Below, one piece after another: positions 17,872 to 28,013 of a DNA stretch of 55,261 nucleotides; positions within the stretch are counted from its first letter, which is position 1; each line of letters starts with the position of its first letter. The translations under genes and the position numbers were made by a program. The DNA comes from Deltaproteobacteria bacterium. Its GTDB lineage: Bacteria; Desulfobacterota; DSM-4660; Desulfatiglandales; HGW-15. Location: the NCBI GenBank assembly GCA_019308985.1, contig JAFDHB010000004.1, forward strand, positions 1 through 55,261, given 5' to 3'. The notes below the pieces were generated by a model, which was not told the DNA's origin, did no database searches, and was given only the letters and a program-made list of their open reading frames with translations.

Positions 17872-18312
17872 TCAGACCTTGCCGAATACGAATTTTGAAA
17901 CCAGTTCCTCTATGTCCAGGGCCGGCTGGGTCTCCCTGAGTCTCCCTCCGGCCTCTATTATTTCGTCCGAAGCGCCCGGCGTGATTTGGATATACTTCTC
18001 ACCAATCAGCCCCTTTGTCTTCACAGAAGCAATGGCATCCTCTTGGATCTTCACCTCCTCCGGAAGCGACAAAACCACCTTGGCCTCGTAATCTTGTATG
18101 GTTATGGATTTTACCCGCCCCACTTCCACACCTGCAATAACGACCGAGGCACCTTTCTTGAGTCCTCCCACGTTGCTGAAAACGGCATAGATCTCGTATC
18201 CCCTGTCACCCAGGACCTCCATCCTGGCCAGCTTGATAGAAAGGTACCCCAGGCAAAGGATTCCAGCAAGGATGAACAGACCTACTGAAAGCTCGAGATC
18301 AAATTTCTTCAT
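17872..18312 (-). CDS. mlaD: MlaD family MCE-domain protein
   Basis: A 146-residue single MCE-domain protein with one N-terminal membrane helix (about 10-28). The MCE core has VFSNVGGLKKGASVVIAGVEVG and TKGLIGEKYIQITPG. MlaD forms a hexameric ring on the periplasmic side of the MlaFE ABC transporter through which lipids pass. GGGAGG precedes the ATG. Size matches MlaD/Ttg2C orthologues. Confidence 0.93.
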   Translation of the reverse strand: MKKFDLELSVGLFILAGILCLGYLSIKLARMEVLGDRGYEIYAVFSNVGGLKKGASVVIAGVEVGRVKSITIQDYEAKVVLSLPEEVKIQEDAIASVKTKGLIGEKYIQITPGASDEIIEAGGRLRETQPALDIEELVSKFVFGKV

Positions 18313-18408
18313 CGCTACCTCCCTAGTAGAAGCCTCTTTTTCTCCTGTCTACTCCTATTGCTCCACCGGCCCCGGGAGTATTTACAAGAAGGCCCCGCTC
18401 CTAACATC

Positions 18409-19155
18409 TCAACCATAGGCAACGGGCCCTTCTGCCTCGCCCCTGACGAATTGCCGAACAATCGGGTCGTTGGAGTTCATCACCTCGTCGGGTGTTCCGG
18501 AAATCAGAATTTCCCCTTGGTAAAGCATGGCGACCCGGTCGACTATATCAAATACCCTTGGTATCTCATGGGTAACAATGATTCCCGTAAATCGATATTC
18601 CTTGTGAAGGCGGTCGATAAGCATGAGGATCGAATGACCAATAATGGGATCCAACCCCGTCGTGGGTTCATCAAAAAACATGATTTCTGGATTCCACACC
18701 AACTCCCGTGCCAAAGCAGCCCTTTTTATCATCCCGCCGCTCAACTGGGAGGGAAATTTCTCTTCCGCACCCGACAGACCCACAAGCTCCAACACGTTCA
18801 ACACCCTCTCCTTGATTTCCTTTTCCCTGAGATCCGTCTTTTCTCTCAGGGGAAAGGCCACGTTGTCAAACACCGTCATGGAATCAAAAAGCGCGCCGCC
18901 TTGGAATAGAAACCCCATACGGCTCCTGAGGCGGGAAAGGGCCCTGCCTTTGATGCGTCCGATTTCATACCCCTCGACAAAAATGCGTCCCTTGTCAGGC
19001 TTGATCAGGCCGGCGATCTGTTTCAAGAGCACGCTCTTACCATGACCACTGCCGCCGATAAGGGCAAGAACCTGCCCTTTGTCCACGGTCAAGCTTATGC
19101 CCTTGATGACCTTGACACCGTCAAACGATTTATGTAGATCTTCAACCTTTATCAT
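18409..19155 (-). CDS. mlaF: MlaF ABC transporter ATP-binding protein
   Basis: A 248-residue ABC ATPase of the lipid-transport (Mla) type: Walker A GGSGHGKS at 34-41, a Q-loop in GFLFQGGALFDSMTV, signature SQLSGGM, Walker B IMFFDEPTTGLDP and the H-loop in VTHEI. The QGGALFD segment is characteristic of MlaF. The ATG at 19153-19155 (MIKVEDLHKSF) is chosen because the open frame upstream lacks homology and overlaps mlaE. It energises MlaE, eight bases upstream. Confidence 0.93.
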   Translation of the reverse strand: MIKVEDLHKSFDGVKVIKGISLTVDKGQVLALIGGSGHGKSVLLKQIAGLIKPDKGRIFVEGYEIGRIKGRALSRLRSRMGFLFQGGALFDSMTVFDNVAFPLREKTDLREKEIKERVLNVLELVGLSGAEEKFPSQLSGGMIKRAALARELVWNPEIMFFDEPTTGLDPIIGHSILMLIDRLHKEYRFTGIIVTHEIPRVFDIVDRVAMLYQGEILISGTPDEVMNSNDPIVRQFVRGEAEGPVAYG

Positions 19156-19163
19156 GTCCCTGC

Positions 19164-19955
19164 CTAGAAAAGGATCGACGTCATGAAATAGTCCCAAACA
19201 AGTATAAGCACGGACGTAAGGACTACTGCCTGCGTTGTTGCCTTGCTGACTCCCTCTGCCCCCCAACCCCAAGTGCCCGTGTAGTATCCTTTGTAACAGC
19301 ATATCCAGGTAATGATCACCCCGAAACTCATTGACTTGTATATCCCTTCCAGGACGTTATCCATGTCAAGGTAGTTGACCATTTCACCAAAATAAGTTCC
19401 GGCATTACTCCCCAGCAGCTTAACGCCCACGAGATAACCGCCGAAAATTCCTACCACGTCGAAAATCGCGGTCAACAGAGGTAGGGCAATGACACCTGCC
19501 AGGAGCTTGGGGACAACAAGATATCGGAAGGGATTGAGGCCCATCATCTCTATGGCGTCGATTTGCTCGCTGATTCTCATTATGCCTATTTCGGCAGTGA
19601 TGGCTGATCCGGCGCGTCCCGTTACCATGAGCCCTGATATTACCGGTCCCATCTCCTTGATGAGTGAAAGAGCTACCATGGGACCGAGAAAGGCTTCGGA
19701 TCCAAACCTGCTCAGGGTATAAAATCCCTGCAACCCCAGCACCATTCCTGTAAAAGATCCGGTAAGGAATATGACGAGTGTCGATTGGGACCCAATGAAA
19801 TGAATCTGTTTCAGGATCAAGGAGAATTTCATAGGGGGTACGAAACAACAGGTGAGCGCCTTGACGAAAAAAATGCCCATAATGCCCATCCTACGAAGGA
19901 GGAGCAATGTCTTTGCACCCAGGCTCCTGATAAATCCTATCAATAGATCACCCAT
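19164..19955 (-). CDS. mlaE: MlaE family ABC transporter permease
   Basis: A 263-residue integral membrane permease of the MlaE family, with about five or six membrane segments. Motifs include SLIKEMGPVISGLMVTGRAGSAITAEIGIMRISEQIDA, read in pieces around 90-130, the family hallmark (ExGxM near EIGIMRISEQ), and the final YYTGTWGWGAEGVSKATTQAVV. It forms the transmembrane pore of the inner-membrane phospholipid transporter with MlaF and MlaD. It heads the mla operon. Confidence 0.94.
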   Translation of the reverse strand: MGDLLIGFIRSLGAKTLLLLRRMGIMGIFFVKALTCCFVPPMKFSLILKQIHFIGSQSTLVIFLTGSFTGMVLGLQGFYTLSRFGSEAFLGPMVALSLIKEMGPVISGLMVTGRAGSAITAEIGIMRISEQIDAIEMMGLNPFRYLVVPKLLAGVIALPLLTAIFDVVGIFGGYLVGVKLLGSNAGTYFGEMVNYLDMDNVLEGIYKSMSFGVIITWICCYKGYYTGTWGWGAEGVSKATTQAVVLTSVLILVWDYFMTSILF

Positions 19956-20036
19956 TTACTGCCAACCGTAATCCACAGATTTCAAATGCCCGTGGAGGCA
20001 TTCACTGATACCATTGCTCCCTGTTTTTTACAACCC

Positions 20037-20969
20037 CTAACTACCTATACCTTTTCGCGGGACCGTGACCGCCTCCATGTAAGTAAGGAGCATTTTTTCC
20101 GTGTCCAGCTCGGCCTTGACGCCCATGGGAATAGTCTTGTTTTCCACGCCATGACCCGAAGGAATCCCCATCAGGACCGGCACCCCAAGGGCGGAGAATA
20201 TTTCAGAGAACATCTCCCTAAGATCAGATGGGTCACCGCATTTTTCGAATGAGCCCAAGAGGACCCCTGATACCTCGTCAAGTACCCCGCTCAGCGTCAA
20301 CTGTACCAGCATACGATCGATTCTGTAAAGTGCCTCTCCCTTCTCTTCCAGGAACAGTATCTTCCCATCAAGGGAAGGCAGGAAAGGTGTGCCCATCATG
20401 TTGCAGACAAGGCTCAAGTTACCCCCCAGCAGACAGCCTGTGCTCTTACCAGGACTGATAATATGTGCGCCGGATAGTTCCAATTCAATTCGCCTTCCGT
20501 CAGAGATTACTCTTTGGAGCGATTCCCAATTGTTTCCTTCATTTCGACAGATCTCCCTGAGCACAGGTCCGTGGAAGGTTACCAGCCCTGCTCTGCGGTA
20601 GAAAGAAAGCAATAATGCCGTAATATCACTGTACCCGATGAATATCTTGGGCTTCTCTTGGATCAGTTCATAATCTATCTTGTCCAGTAGTCTCATGGAT
20701 CCGCTCCCCCCCCTAGCGCATATTATGGCCTTTACCCGATCGTCCAGAAACATCTCGTGGAGATCCTGGAGCCTGGCACTGTCATCGCCTGCCAAGTAAG
20801 CCTTTGAATGAAAGATATTTCGCGCCAGGACAACGGAGTAGCCTGACCCCCTGATCAACCCTATCCCCTCTTCCAGTTCGCAAGGGGTCACGGGACCCGC
20901 TGGAGCTATTATCCCGAATGTGTCTCCCTTTACTATTCCCTCTGGCTTCAACATGCTTGAAAAATCCAT
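20037..20969 (-). CDS. LD-carboxypeptidase (peptidase family S66)
   Basis: A 310-residue S66 peptidase. These cytoplasmic serine enzymes remove the terminal D-Ala from recycled murein tetrapeptides (LdcA) or act on microcin C-like peptides (MccF). The nucleophile elbow is FIGYSDITALLLS near 110-122, preceded by ICARGGSGSMRLLDKIDYE, and GHGVENKTIPMG near the C-terminus carries the expected catalytic His. Length is standard. It lies 36 bases downstream of coaX. Confidence 0.9.
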   Translation of the reverse strand: MDFSSMLKPEGIVKGDTFGIIAPAGPVTPCELEEGIGLIRGSGYSVVLARNIFHSKAYLAGDDSARLQDLHEMFLDDRVKAIICARGGSGSMRLLDKIDYELIQEKPKIFIGYSDITALLLSFYRRAGLVTFHGPVLREICRNEGNNWESLQRVISDGRRIELELSGAHIISPGKSTGCLLGGNLSLVCNMMGTPFLPSLDGKILFLEEKGEALYRIDRMLVQLTLSGVLDEVSGVLLGSFEKCGDPSDLREMFSEIFSALGVPVLMGIPSGHGVENKTIPMGVKAELDTEKMLLTYMEAVTVPRKGIGS

Positions 20970-21005
20970 TTATCCTAAAAAACCTCGTCCTTTGGGCCAG
21001 GATGT

Positions 21006-21773
21006 TTAGGTATTCCTTTCAAAAATAATTACAAGTCCTTCAAGTGTAAGGAATTCCTCTACATGCTCGATTGTTTCCGATTCCCTGCAGATCAAGGAGG
21101 CAAGACCACCCGTAGCAATTACAGTAAGGGGGTCACCCATTTCGTTTCTTATCCTTTTTACGATCCCGTCCACCAGCCCTGCATAACCGTAGATAATCCC
21201 CGCCCGCATACTGCTCATTGTATCCCTTGCAATCACCTTGCCGGGTCTGGCAAATATCTCCACCCTGGGAAGCTTTGAGGCCTTTTGAAATAGTGCCTCA
21301 CATGAAATGGTTACACCCGGGGCAATGGCTCCCCCTATGTACGCTCCTTCCCTCGAGACACAATCAAAGGTGGTCGCCGTACCGAAATCCACGATCACCA
21401 GCGCCGAACGGTATTTTTCATAGGCCGCCACCGCATTGACGATCCTGTCCGCACCCACCTCCTTTGGGTTATCGTAGCGGATCGGCATGCCTGTCTTAAG
21501 GCCCGGGCCGACTATCATGGGATTCACCTTGAAATACTTCTCAGAGAGCTCTTCCACGGCTTCCTGGAGGGGGGGTACGACGCAGGAAATGATGACACCC
21601 GTTATGTCTTCAAAGCTTATCTTGGACATACCAAAAATATTTCTGATGAGTATTCCCAGTTCATCGGCCGTTGAATCCTTTTCTGTTCTTATTCGCCAGT
21701 GTTGAATAATCCTCTTCTTATCCGCCACACCAAGTACGATATTCGTGTTTCCTATGTCTATGCACAATAACAT
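21006..21773 (-). CDS. coaX: Type III pantothenate kinase
   Basis: A 255-residue CoaX kinase, phosphorylating pantothenate in the first step of CoA synthesis. It opens with [16 protein letters not shown] (phosphate-binding DIGNT), followed by [36 protein letters not shown] and ATGGLA. Family III enzymes need a monovalent cation and resist CoA feedback. AAAGGCG precedes the ATG. It probably belongs to the ftsH-folP transcript. Confidence 0.95.
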   Translation of the reverse strand: MLLCIDIGNTNIVLGVADKKRIIQHWRIRTEKDSTADELGILIRNIFGMSKISFEDITGVIISCVVPPLQEAVEELSEKYFKVNPMIVGPGLKTGMPIRYDNPKEVGADRIVNAVAAYEKYRSALVIVDFGTATTFDCVSREGAYIGGAIAPGVTISCEALFQKASKLPRVEIFARPGKVIARDTMSSMRAGIIYGYAGLVDGIVKRIRNEMGDPLTVIATGGLASLICRESETIEHVEEFLTLEGLVIIFERNT

Positions 21774-22076
21774 CGCCTTTTACTCTCTCCTGCCCCTTCT
21801 AAGCTCCCGGCCTCCAAGTACCGGTAGTCGAATTCCGAGGAATTACCGGACGTTAATCACTTAACTCTTTGCAATCCTGTTGTCAAATCAAAACAAGAGC
21901 CCCAGAGCATCGCTGCCCAACAGAGGCGCCAAAGGCCTAAAGACTCTTACTCCAGGGGGGATGGAGGGTTTTGATGAGGCACCTATTATTGTTTAGGGCA
22001 AGAATTCTCAGAAGTGGAGGAGGAGGGGGAGGAAAGCAAGGGCATTTTGCCTCCATCAGAGGACCGGCGAGATGCC
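21774..22076. other. Gap between folP and coaX
   Basis: About 300 bases with no gene. The stretch nearest folP is purine-rich on the plus strand (22010-22035). No terminator-like hairpin or promoter was convincing on the minus strand. In related genomes other genes often follow folP, but no remnant was recognised here. Confidence 0.4.
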
Positions 22077-22940
22077 TCAGTTTGCGCTCCCTCGCTTTAT
22101 GGCATCTATGACCCTTACCGTATCTACAGCGCTCTTTACGTCATGCACCCTTACTATGCTGGCCCCGTTCATCACTCCTACCGAAATCGTGGCCATGGTT
22201 GCCACGTCCCTTTCAGAAGGGCCTTTTCCCAGTATGTGTCCCAGAAAGGACTTTCTTGAAGTTCCAAGAAGAATGGGTCTTTTGAGGGTGGTAAACTCAT
22301 TGAGATCCCTAATGATCTCCAAGTTGTTATCAAAGGTCTTGCCGAACCCTATCCCTGGATCAATGATGATATTTTCCTCCTTGATCCCCTTATCCACCGC
22401 TCGATCTATGGCCTCCCTCAAGAAACCCTTGATCTCAGGTATCAGATCCTCGTAGGTGGGACTTTCCTGCATGTTGGCAGGAGTCCCTTTCATGTGCATC
22501 AGTATGACCGGGACCTGAGCCTCGGCAGCCACTGAGATCATATTGGGGTCAAACCGCAATGCGCTGATGTCATTTATCATTGAAGCGCCGGCCCTTATGG
22601 CCTCCCGTACGACTTCGGCCTTGACCGTATCTATGCTTATGGGAATTGCAATCTCCTTTGAAAGGACTTCAATAACCGGAATGACCCGTTCCAATTCAAC
22701 ATCTACGGATACCTGTTCAGAGTAAGGCCTGGTCGATTCCCCTCCCACATCTATGATATCCGCCCCCTCTTGGGTCATTTGGAGGCCATGCTCGACAGCC
22801 CTGTCCCTGTCATAGAAAAGCCCCCCGTCGGAGAAGGAATCAGGCGTGACATTGAGGATTCCCATTACGTGGGTTTTCCGGTCCAGGTCCAGGCGGTATC
22901 CATTCCATGATATGGCTTGGGGCTTCCAGGTTTGGGTCAT
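22077..22940 (-). CDS. folP: Dihydropteroate synthase
   Basis: A 287-residue folate enzyme joining p-aminobenzoate to 6-hydroxymethyl-dihydropterin diphosphate. Signatures are [15 protein letters not shown] near 26-40, [14 protein letters not shown] near 57-70, [21 protein letters not shown] and [15 protein letters not shown]. Its ATG overlaps the ftsH stop (ATGA), the common ftsH-folP coupling. It is the sulfonamide target. Confidence 0.96.
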   Translation of the reverse strand: MTQTWKPQAISWNGYRLDLDRKTHVMGILNVTPDSFSDGGLFYDRDRAVEHGLQMTQEGADIIDVGGESTRPYSEQVSVDVELERVIPVIEVLSKEIAIPISIDTVKAEVVREAIRAGASMINDISALRFDPNMISVAAEAQVPVILMHMKGTPANMQESPTYEDLIPEIKGFLREAIDRAVDKGIKEENIIIDPGIGFGKTFDNNLEIIRDLNEFTTLKRPILLGTSRKSFLGHILGKGPSERDVATMATISVGVMNGASIVRVHDVKSAVDTVRVIDAIKRGSAN

Positions 22941-24769
22941 CTCTCATGCCCTGCTGTGTCACTTGGAGTCTCTTTCTTCAAGTGGATACCGGCCTCCTCC
23001 AGAATCGCGTCGATTTCTTTTCCATCCAGGGTCTCGCGCTCCAGCAGGCTGTTTGCAAGCTTGTGAAGGGCATCTATGTTTTCCTCTATTAGCCGCTTAG
23101 TCCTCTCATAGGCCCCGGTCACTATCCTGGTCACCTCTTCATCGATCTTTTGCGCAGTCAGCTCACTGTAATCCCGATGCTGACTGATTTCCCTCCCCAG
23201 GAAGATCTGCTCTTCCCTCTTGCCAAAAGTCAAGGGGCCGAGATTCTCGCTCATGCCATAGTCGCAAACCATTTTTCTAGCCATGTCAGAGGCCCTCTCT
23301 ATATCATTCCCAGCACCCGTAGTCTGCACCTTCAGGACCAGTTCTTCTGCAACCCTTCCTCCCATGAGGATGCTGATGCTGTTCAACAGGTAATCCTTTG
23401 GATAGGTGTGCCTCTCGTCCATGGGAAGTTGTTGCGTAATTCCCAGGGCTCGCCCCCGGGGTATTATGCTCACCTTGTGAATGGGATCCGCCTTGGGAAG
23501 CATTTTGGCGGCGAGTGCGTGGCCCGCCTCGTGATAAGCGGTTATGCGTTTCTCCTCCTCGCTTATTATCATGCTTTTCCGCTCGGTACCCATCATGACC
23601 TTGTCCTTGGCGTCTTCGAAATCAACCATCTCCACCTGGTCTTTCTTCCGCCTTGCCGCCATCAGCGCCGCTTCATTCACCATGTTTTCCAGATCCGCGC
23701 CGGTGAATCCCGGAGTTCCTCTTGCGAGTGTAGTGAGATCAACATCGTCCGCAAGGACCGTCCTCTTCACATGCACCTTCAAGATGCCTTCCCTTCCCTT
23801 GACATCAGGAACGGGGACAACCACCTGCCTGTCAAACCGCCCTGGTCGCAAAAGAGCCGGATCCAGGACATCGGGCCTGTTGGTTGCGGAAATGAGGATG
23901 ACACCTTCGTTGGATTCAAACCCGTCCATTTCCACCAGTAGCTGGTTCAGGGTTTGCTCCCTCTCGTCGTGACCTCCGCCCAGGCCCGCGCCCCTGTGGC
24001 GCCCCACGGCATCTATCTCGTCTATGAAGATGATGCACGGAGCATGTTTCTTGCCCTGGATGAAGAGGTCTCGCACCCTTGAAGCACCCACGCCCACAAA
24101 CATCTCCACGAAGTCGGATCCACTTATGCTGAAGAAGGGTACACCTGCCTCACCCGCAATGGCCCTTGCCAGCAGGGTCTTGCCTGTCCCAGGCGCGCCT
24201 ACCAGTAACACCCCTTTCGGGATCCTGCCTCCCAGTCTTGTGAACCTCTTGGGATCCCGGAGGAACTCGATTATCTCCTGGAGCTCCTCTTTTGCTTCGT
24301 CTATGCCCGCCACGTCATCAAAGGTGATCTTTTCCTGGGACTCGGTCATCAGTCTTGCCCTGCTTTTTCCGAAGGACAGGGCCTTGCCCCCGCCCACCTG
24401 CATCTGGCGCATGAAAAATATCCACACCCCGATCAACAGAAGCATGGGCACCCAAGAGAGCAATACCTGAAACCAGGGCGAGTCTTCTGCTGGCTTGGCG
24501 GATATCTTTACCCCCTTACTCCTCAGCAACTTTATCAATTCCGGATCCTTGGGTGCATATGTCTTAAAGGGCCCCTGTGCCGAGATTCCCGATATGTTGT
24601 CACCCTGTATGGTCACTTCGGTAATGCTTCCGTTTTCAACCATGGAAAGAAAATCACTGTAGCCGACGTTCAACCTTCCCCTCTCGGGCTGCTTGAAGAC
24701 CTGGAACAGCATTACCATCAGCAGGCTTATCACCAACCAAAGGGCCAGGTTCTTATAGAATGGGCTCAA
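22937..24769 (-). CDS. ftsH: ATP-dependent zinc metalloprotease FtsH
   Basis: A 610-residue membrane AAA+ protease that degrades misfolded membrane proteins and short-lived regulators. Two N-terminal membrane segments (about 8-25 and 101-121) flank the periplasmic domain. Walker A GAPGTGKT is at 191-198, Walker B in [10 protein letters not shown], the SRH in [19 protein letters not shown], and the zinc site HEAGH at 413-417. The start is TTG at 24767-24769, supported by AGGAGG nine bases upstream and by alignment with the usual FtsH N-terminus ([16 protein letters not shown]). Confidence 0.97.
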   Translation of the reverse strand: MSPFYKNLALWLVISLLMVMLFQVFKQPERGRLNVGYSDFLSMVENGSITEVTIQGDNISGISAQGPFKTYAPKDPELIKLLRSKGVKISAKPAEDSPWFQVLLSWVPMLLLIGVWIFFMRQMQVGGGKALSFGKSRARLMTESQEKITFDDVAGIDEAKEELQEIIEFLRDPKRFTRLGGRIPKGVLLVGAPGTGKTLLARAIAGEAGVPFFSISGSDFVEMFVGVGASRVRDLFIQGKKHAPCIIFIDEIDAVGRHRGAGLGGGHDEREQTLNQLLVEMDGFESNEGVILISATNRPDVLDPALLRPGRFDRQVVVPVPDVKGREGILKVHVKRTVLADDVDLTTLARGTPGFTGADLENMVNEAALMAARRKKDQVEMVDFEDAKDKVMMGTERKSMIISEEEKRITAYHEAGHALAAKMLPKADPIHKVSIIPRGRALGITQQLPMDERHTYPKDYLLNSISILMGGRVAEELVLKVQTTGAGNDIERASDMARKMVCDYGMSENLGPLTFGKREEQIFLGREISQHRDYSELTAQKIDEEVTRIVTGAYERTKRLIEENIDALHKLANSLLERETLDGKEIDAILEEAGIHLKKETPSDTAGHER

Positions 24770-25459
24770 AGACTACGACCTCCTCAATGCATAAGTTTAT
24801 AATAACTATTATAAAGATATTTTGATAAATTGCTACTTTTCACGAAAAATTTTTCTGACGCCCGCAGGCGCGATTCTGCGCCCTCAGGCCGGTTCCTTCG
24901 ATTAGAGACCACATGGATAAGCTAATGAATGACATAAGGTATTTACTTTAATATATTCGTATTACTATATTATTAAGATATAAGAAAAATCAATGGTTCC
25001 TCCTCGGCCGGCTCAAAAGAACTATCTCAGGGTAGATGGAGAAGTTATGACCAAACCCTGATACAGGTCGGCATGGGTTCGGTGACAGGATTTCCATTGA
25101 ACAGGGTACGGGTGGAATTATCTCTGAATTCCCCCTGGATCGGGGCCTGGGCAAGCCGGTCAGACAGGGTATGACGCGGGGGCAATCTCCGTCATTCCCC
25201 GTTTGACCAGGGAATCCAGTTCTTCCAATACGTCACAGAACCTATGCCCCAAAACAGTTAGGCAGCGGGGAATCAGGACTGATATGGGGTAGGATGACGA
25301 TGCACTTTGCTGGACGGAAAAAAATGCTTGGGGTCACTATGACCTTTTCCACAGCACAAGCGAGAGACGGTGATAGCGAAGAGACGGGGAATCCGGGAAA
25401 TGGAAGTACTGCACACTCCCAAAGGAGGTGCTTTTCAGGTGACCGCAACACTCCAACGC
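24770..25459. other. Gene-free region upstream of ftsH (690 bases)
   Basis: Positions 24790-24990 are strongly AT-rich compared with the flanks and hold the ftsH promoter candidate. From 25000 to 25459 no convincing gene was found on either strand; small minus-strand frames near 25150-25450 lack starts with ribosome sites and recognisable motifs. The tilS/hpt genes often found before ftsH are absent. Confidence 0.5.
24808..24836 (-). promoter_or_regulatory. Candidate ftsH promoter
   Basis: On the minus strand a perfect TATAAT lies at 24808-24813, about 40 bases before the TTG start, inside a long AT-rich tract. The matching -35 position (24831-24836, GTAGCA) is weak, so recognition may depend on an extended or alternative element. 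Confidence 0.35.
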
Positions 25460-25957
25460 TTATTCCACGAATCTCTCTCTAATCATCTGCCTTTCTTCGG
25501 GGGTCAGTTCGTCCCAGTGTCTCAATTGATTTTGGATCTTGATCTGCTCCTCGGGAGAAAGGCGCTTCCACTGCTCGTAGCGCTTCCTCATCAATTTCCT
25601 TTGCTCCGGTGAAAGCCTTTCCCATTCCTGCATCCTCTTTTTGAGAAGTCGCTTTCTTTCAGGTGGGAGAGATTCCCAGCGCTTGTAGCTCTCGTTCCGT
25701 CTCCAATCATTGCCAAAGTTTCCCCCTGCTCTTCCTCTCCCAGGGCCGGTGTCTCTCCCTTTACGAGCTATCGTCCACGAAACATCCTTCTGTTTCACGG
25801 AGTTTCCACGGATACCAAGAATAATCCCTGAGCCTATGGTACTGAAAGAAGAGATGGAGGGGTCATTCTTCCCCTGAAAACAGTGTGATGCCTTTGGGAG
25901 CAACACGAAAACCATGAGTCCGACTAGAAAGAGATGCATGCCATGGAAAACCCTCAT
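25460..25957 (-). CDS. Secreted DUF3106-like tandem-repeat protein
   Basis: A 165-residue protein with an N-terminal hydrophobic segment (about 5-25) suggesting export. Its C-terminal half has four degenerate units of about 20 residues built on W..L.PEER..L..R, for example WERLSPEQRKLMRKRYEQ, WKRLSPEEQ and WDELTPEERQMI, as in DUF3106 proteins. The units should form charged helical hairpins. The ATG at 25955-25957 is preferred to the GTG one codon upstream. It follows an anti-sigma gene by about 25 bases, so it may be an envelope effector or sensor of that sigma system. Molecular function is unknown. Confidence 0.7.
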   Translation of the reverse strand: MRVFHGMHLFLVGLMVFVLLPKASHCFQGKNDPSISSFSTIGSGIILGIRGNSVKQKDVSWTIARKGRDTGPGRGRAGGNFGNDWRRNESYKRWESLPPERKRLLKKRMQEWERLSPEQRKLMRKRYEQWKRLSPEEQIKIQNQLRHWDELTPEERQMIRERFVE

Positions 25958-25981
25958 CACGACCGACTGTGCCCTCCTGTT

Positions 25982-26494
25982 CTAGATGACTTCCTTGTTG
26001 TCAACCACCTTTACCAATACCCTTATGGTATCCATATGTTCAAGGAGGTCCATGTTCTCGATAATTTCCTTTTCACTACCTCCTAATTCTCCGTGCTCTA
26101 GCCGGGCCACATTTCCCGAGGGAACCCGGTTTGACTCCCCAGGCCACCAGGACCAAAACCCGAACAAGCTCAGTACGAAAAGACAGGCCGCCCCTGCCAA
26201 AGGTACTACCAATTTCAAGCGACCAAACAAAGCCACCGGTAACCAGTGGGCCTTCTGATTGGCACCTATTCGGGCACTGACCTTTTGCCTGAGGACGTTG
26301 ACCTCAAAGCGACTCAAGGATGGGGGTCGTGCGTCCCGGCCCAAGGTATCCAAAAGCCTGGCCATCTTCTCTCTTTCATGCCTGCAACTCCCACAGCTCG
26401 ACAGATGTGCTTCCCAGGCACCTCTCGCTTCCGGAGCTAATTCGCCGATCACATCCAGGTAGAGATATTCCCGGTACTCCAAACAGGCTCCCAT
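25982..26494 (-). CDS. Anti-sigma factor with zinc-finger (zf-HC2) domain
   Basis: A 170-residue membrane protein. The N-terminus carries the HC2 anti-sigma zinc site: CLEYREYLYLDVIGEL, then HLSSCGSCRHE (HxxxCxxC). A single transmembrane segment lies near 95-115 (GAACLFVLSLFGFWSWW), with a short C-terminal outer part. Such proteins hold an ECF sigma factor at the membrane until an envelope signal arrives. It is 16 bases downstream of the sigma gene, the usual cognate arrangement. GGGAGGGAGGG precedes the ATG. Confidence 0.85.
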   Translation of the reverse strand: MGACLEYREYLYLDVIGELAPEARGAWEAHLSSCGSCRHEREKMARLLDTLGRDARPPSLSRFEVNVLRQKVSARIGANQKAHWLPVALFGRLKLVVPLAGAACLFVLSLFGFWSWWPGESNRVPSGNVARLEHGELGGSEKEIIENMDLLEHMDTIRVLVKVVDNKEVI

Positions 26495-26510
26495 GACCCT
26501 CCCTCCCTCA

Positions 26511-27167
26511 TCATGACACCAAATCCCCTAGGGACTCCCGAAGTGTTTGTATTGCCCTGAAAAGATGGCTCTTTACTGTTCCTTCCGCTGTCCCCATTAT
26601 CCTGGCTATCTCTTTCACCTTCATTCCTTCAACCACCTTCAGATGAAAAGCAATTCTTTGGTTCTTGGGTAGAGCCATCAGTGCATCCTGTATCCTCACA
26701 CCTCTCTCCCTGTTCTCAAGCGTCTCGAAGGGGTTTGATTCACTATTTGTATCCTCGATTTCAATCTGTTCCTTAGAGGAATCGCCCTCAGATCGAAAGG
26801 AAGACCAAAAGGAGAAGACCCTTTTCCATCTATTGATCCTCCTCCTTCTATCGAGAGACGTATTCACAATGATTCTAAAAAGCCATGTATAAAAGTTCGA
26901 TCCTTCTTTGAACTTGCCCAGCCCCTGAAACGCCTTGATAAACGCTTCTTGGATCATGTCCTTGGCCCCTTCCCCATCGCCTGAACACAGGGCGTAGGCC
27001 AAGGAATAGGCCCTTTGGTAGTGCCGCCTGAAGAGTTCGTCGGTCGCCCATAGTTCGCCACTTTTGGCTCGCCTTACAAGCTCCCTATCCGTGGTAAGGA
27101 AATCCTTTTCAAGGGAGCACTCTTCCTTGTCTCTCGATTCAATCAAATAACTTGGCCCAGCTAGCAA
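26511..27167 (-). CDS. ECF RNA polymerase sigma factor (RpoE-like)
   Basis: A group 4 sigma factor of about 200 residues. Region 2 is LFRRHYQRAYSLAYALCSG...AKDMIQEAFIKAFQGLGKF...FYTWLFRIIVN, and region 4 is LPKNQRIAFHLKVVEGMKVKEIARIMG, then GTVKSHLFRA. An acidic Ser-rich linker joins them. No ATG is available: the longest frame starts with TTG at 27165-27167, but a TTG at 27111-27113 with AAGGAAG upstream may be the true start. It is followed by its likely anti-sigma and a repeat protein, so the three probably form an autoregulated envelope-stress operon. Confidence 0.9.
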   Translation of the reverse strand: MLAGPSYLIESRDKEECSLEKDFLTTDRELVRRAKSGELWATDELFRRHYQRAYSLAYALCSGDGEGAKDMIQEAFIKAFQGLGKFKEGSNFYTWLFRIIVNTSLDRRRRINRWKRVFSFWSSFRSEGDSSKEQIEIEDTNSESNPFETLENRERGVRIQDALMALPKNQRIAFHLKVVEGMKVKEIARIMGTAEGTVKSHLFRAIQTLRESLGDLVS

Positions 27168-27304
27168 TGACTACCCCTGGCAAAGATTCCACTGGAAATT
27201 ATTGCTCGCACCGAAAGCGACATACACGGATCCTCTGTCCAACAAAGAGACAGGACCTCCGTCCCCCTCTTCTTGAACCGCACGACTCAGAGAGCTATTT
27301 TAGC

Positions 27305-27772
27305 TTACGGGTCCGAGATAAACCAGCTAAATCCCCATGATGGCTTATAAATGGATACCTTGAAATAAAAGCTTGGTCCATAGTGCCTTTTGCGGGGAAT
27401 TGTCGGCCAGGGTCTTTTGGGATAATTGAATCTGGAGATACGGGGCCAAGGCCTTCTCCTGAGCTTGTTATGTTTTGCCCTGTATATATCCCTGCTTGCC
27501 CTGTCCAGCATTTGATCAAGCCTGTGTTTCTCCCTGGGGTTCAGATAACAGTCCCTGAGTGACCCTCTCTTGGCCATTTGGATCCTCTCTTGTTCTCTCA
27601 AAAGGCGGCGCTTTTCCTTTTTCGTTATTTCTCCTGCCCGAACCCCTTGCTCTATCCTCCTGTACTGCGTTGCTTGCCTTTTCGAGACCCAGCCACCGGC
27701 CGATGCAAGCCCTTCGATCATCAATACCCCTAGGAATGCCGCAAGCGCTAATACCAGGAACCTGCCTTTCAT
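27305..27772 (-). CDS. Small exported basic protein, unknown function
   Basis: A 155-residue protein with a clear signal peptide (MKGRFLVLALAAFLGVLMIEGLASAGG, cut near 25; only part is hydrophobic core). The mature part has two related helical blocks, RIEQGVRAGEITKKEKRRLLREQ and LNPREKHRLDQMLDRASRDIYRAKH, a pattern seen in small periplasmic proteins of unknown role, followed by an Arg/Pro/Trp-rich tail. GGGGG precedes the ATG. It lies upstream of the sigma operon on the same strand and may belong to its regulon (inference). The helical blocks resemble the charged units of the repeat protein at 25460-25957. Confidence 0.65.
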   Translation of the reverse strand: MKGRFLVLALAAFLGVLMIEGLASAGGWVSKRQATQYRRIEQGVRAGEITKKEKRRLLREQERIQMAKRGSLRDCYLNPREKHRLDQMLDRASRDIYRAKHNKLRRRPWPRISRFNYPKRPWPTIPRKRHYGPSFYFKVSIYKPSWGFSWFISDP

Positions 27773-27928
27773 GATCCAACCCCCTTTCCCTGAACCATCA
27801 TGCTCATTGCTTTTGCCTTATTAGACGAAAGTTCAGCAAAAAGGTTTACACGTATTTGACTGGTGTATGCCAAAAATGCCTGGGGAGATAGTGCCTTTTG
27901 CCTCTCCACATTGGTCTTTTCGAATGGA

Positions 27929-27952
27929 GCCCTTTTTGCCATCAAAAAGGGC
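27929..27952. other. Perfect ten-base-arm palindrome
   Basis: GCCCTTTTTG and CAAAAAGGGC flank a CCAT loop between the divergently oriented 27305-27772 gene and the reductase fragment. It could act as a transcription terminator or cruciform in either direction, or as an operator. No protein gene is affected. Confidence 0.45.
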
Positions 27953-28013
27953 GATATTGGGTCTAAATATGGGGCTTTTTTTGTATTTTCATCAATAGCT
28001 TTGAATAGTTAGC

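Noticed and set aside
25242..25451. Small minus-strand gene upstream of ftsH
   Set aside because: No ribosome site, no motif and poor codon use; tilS or hpt homology was not visible.
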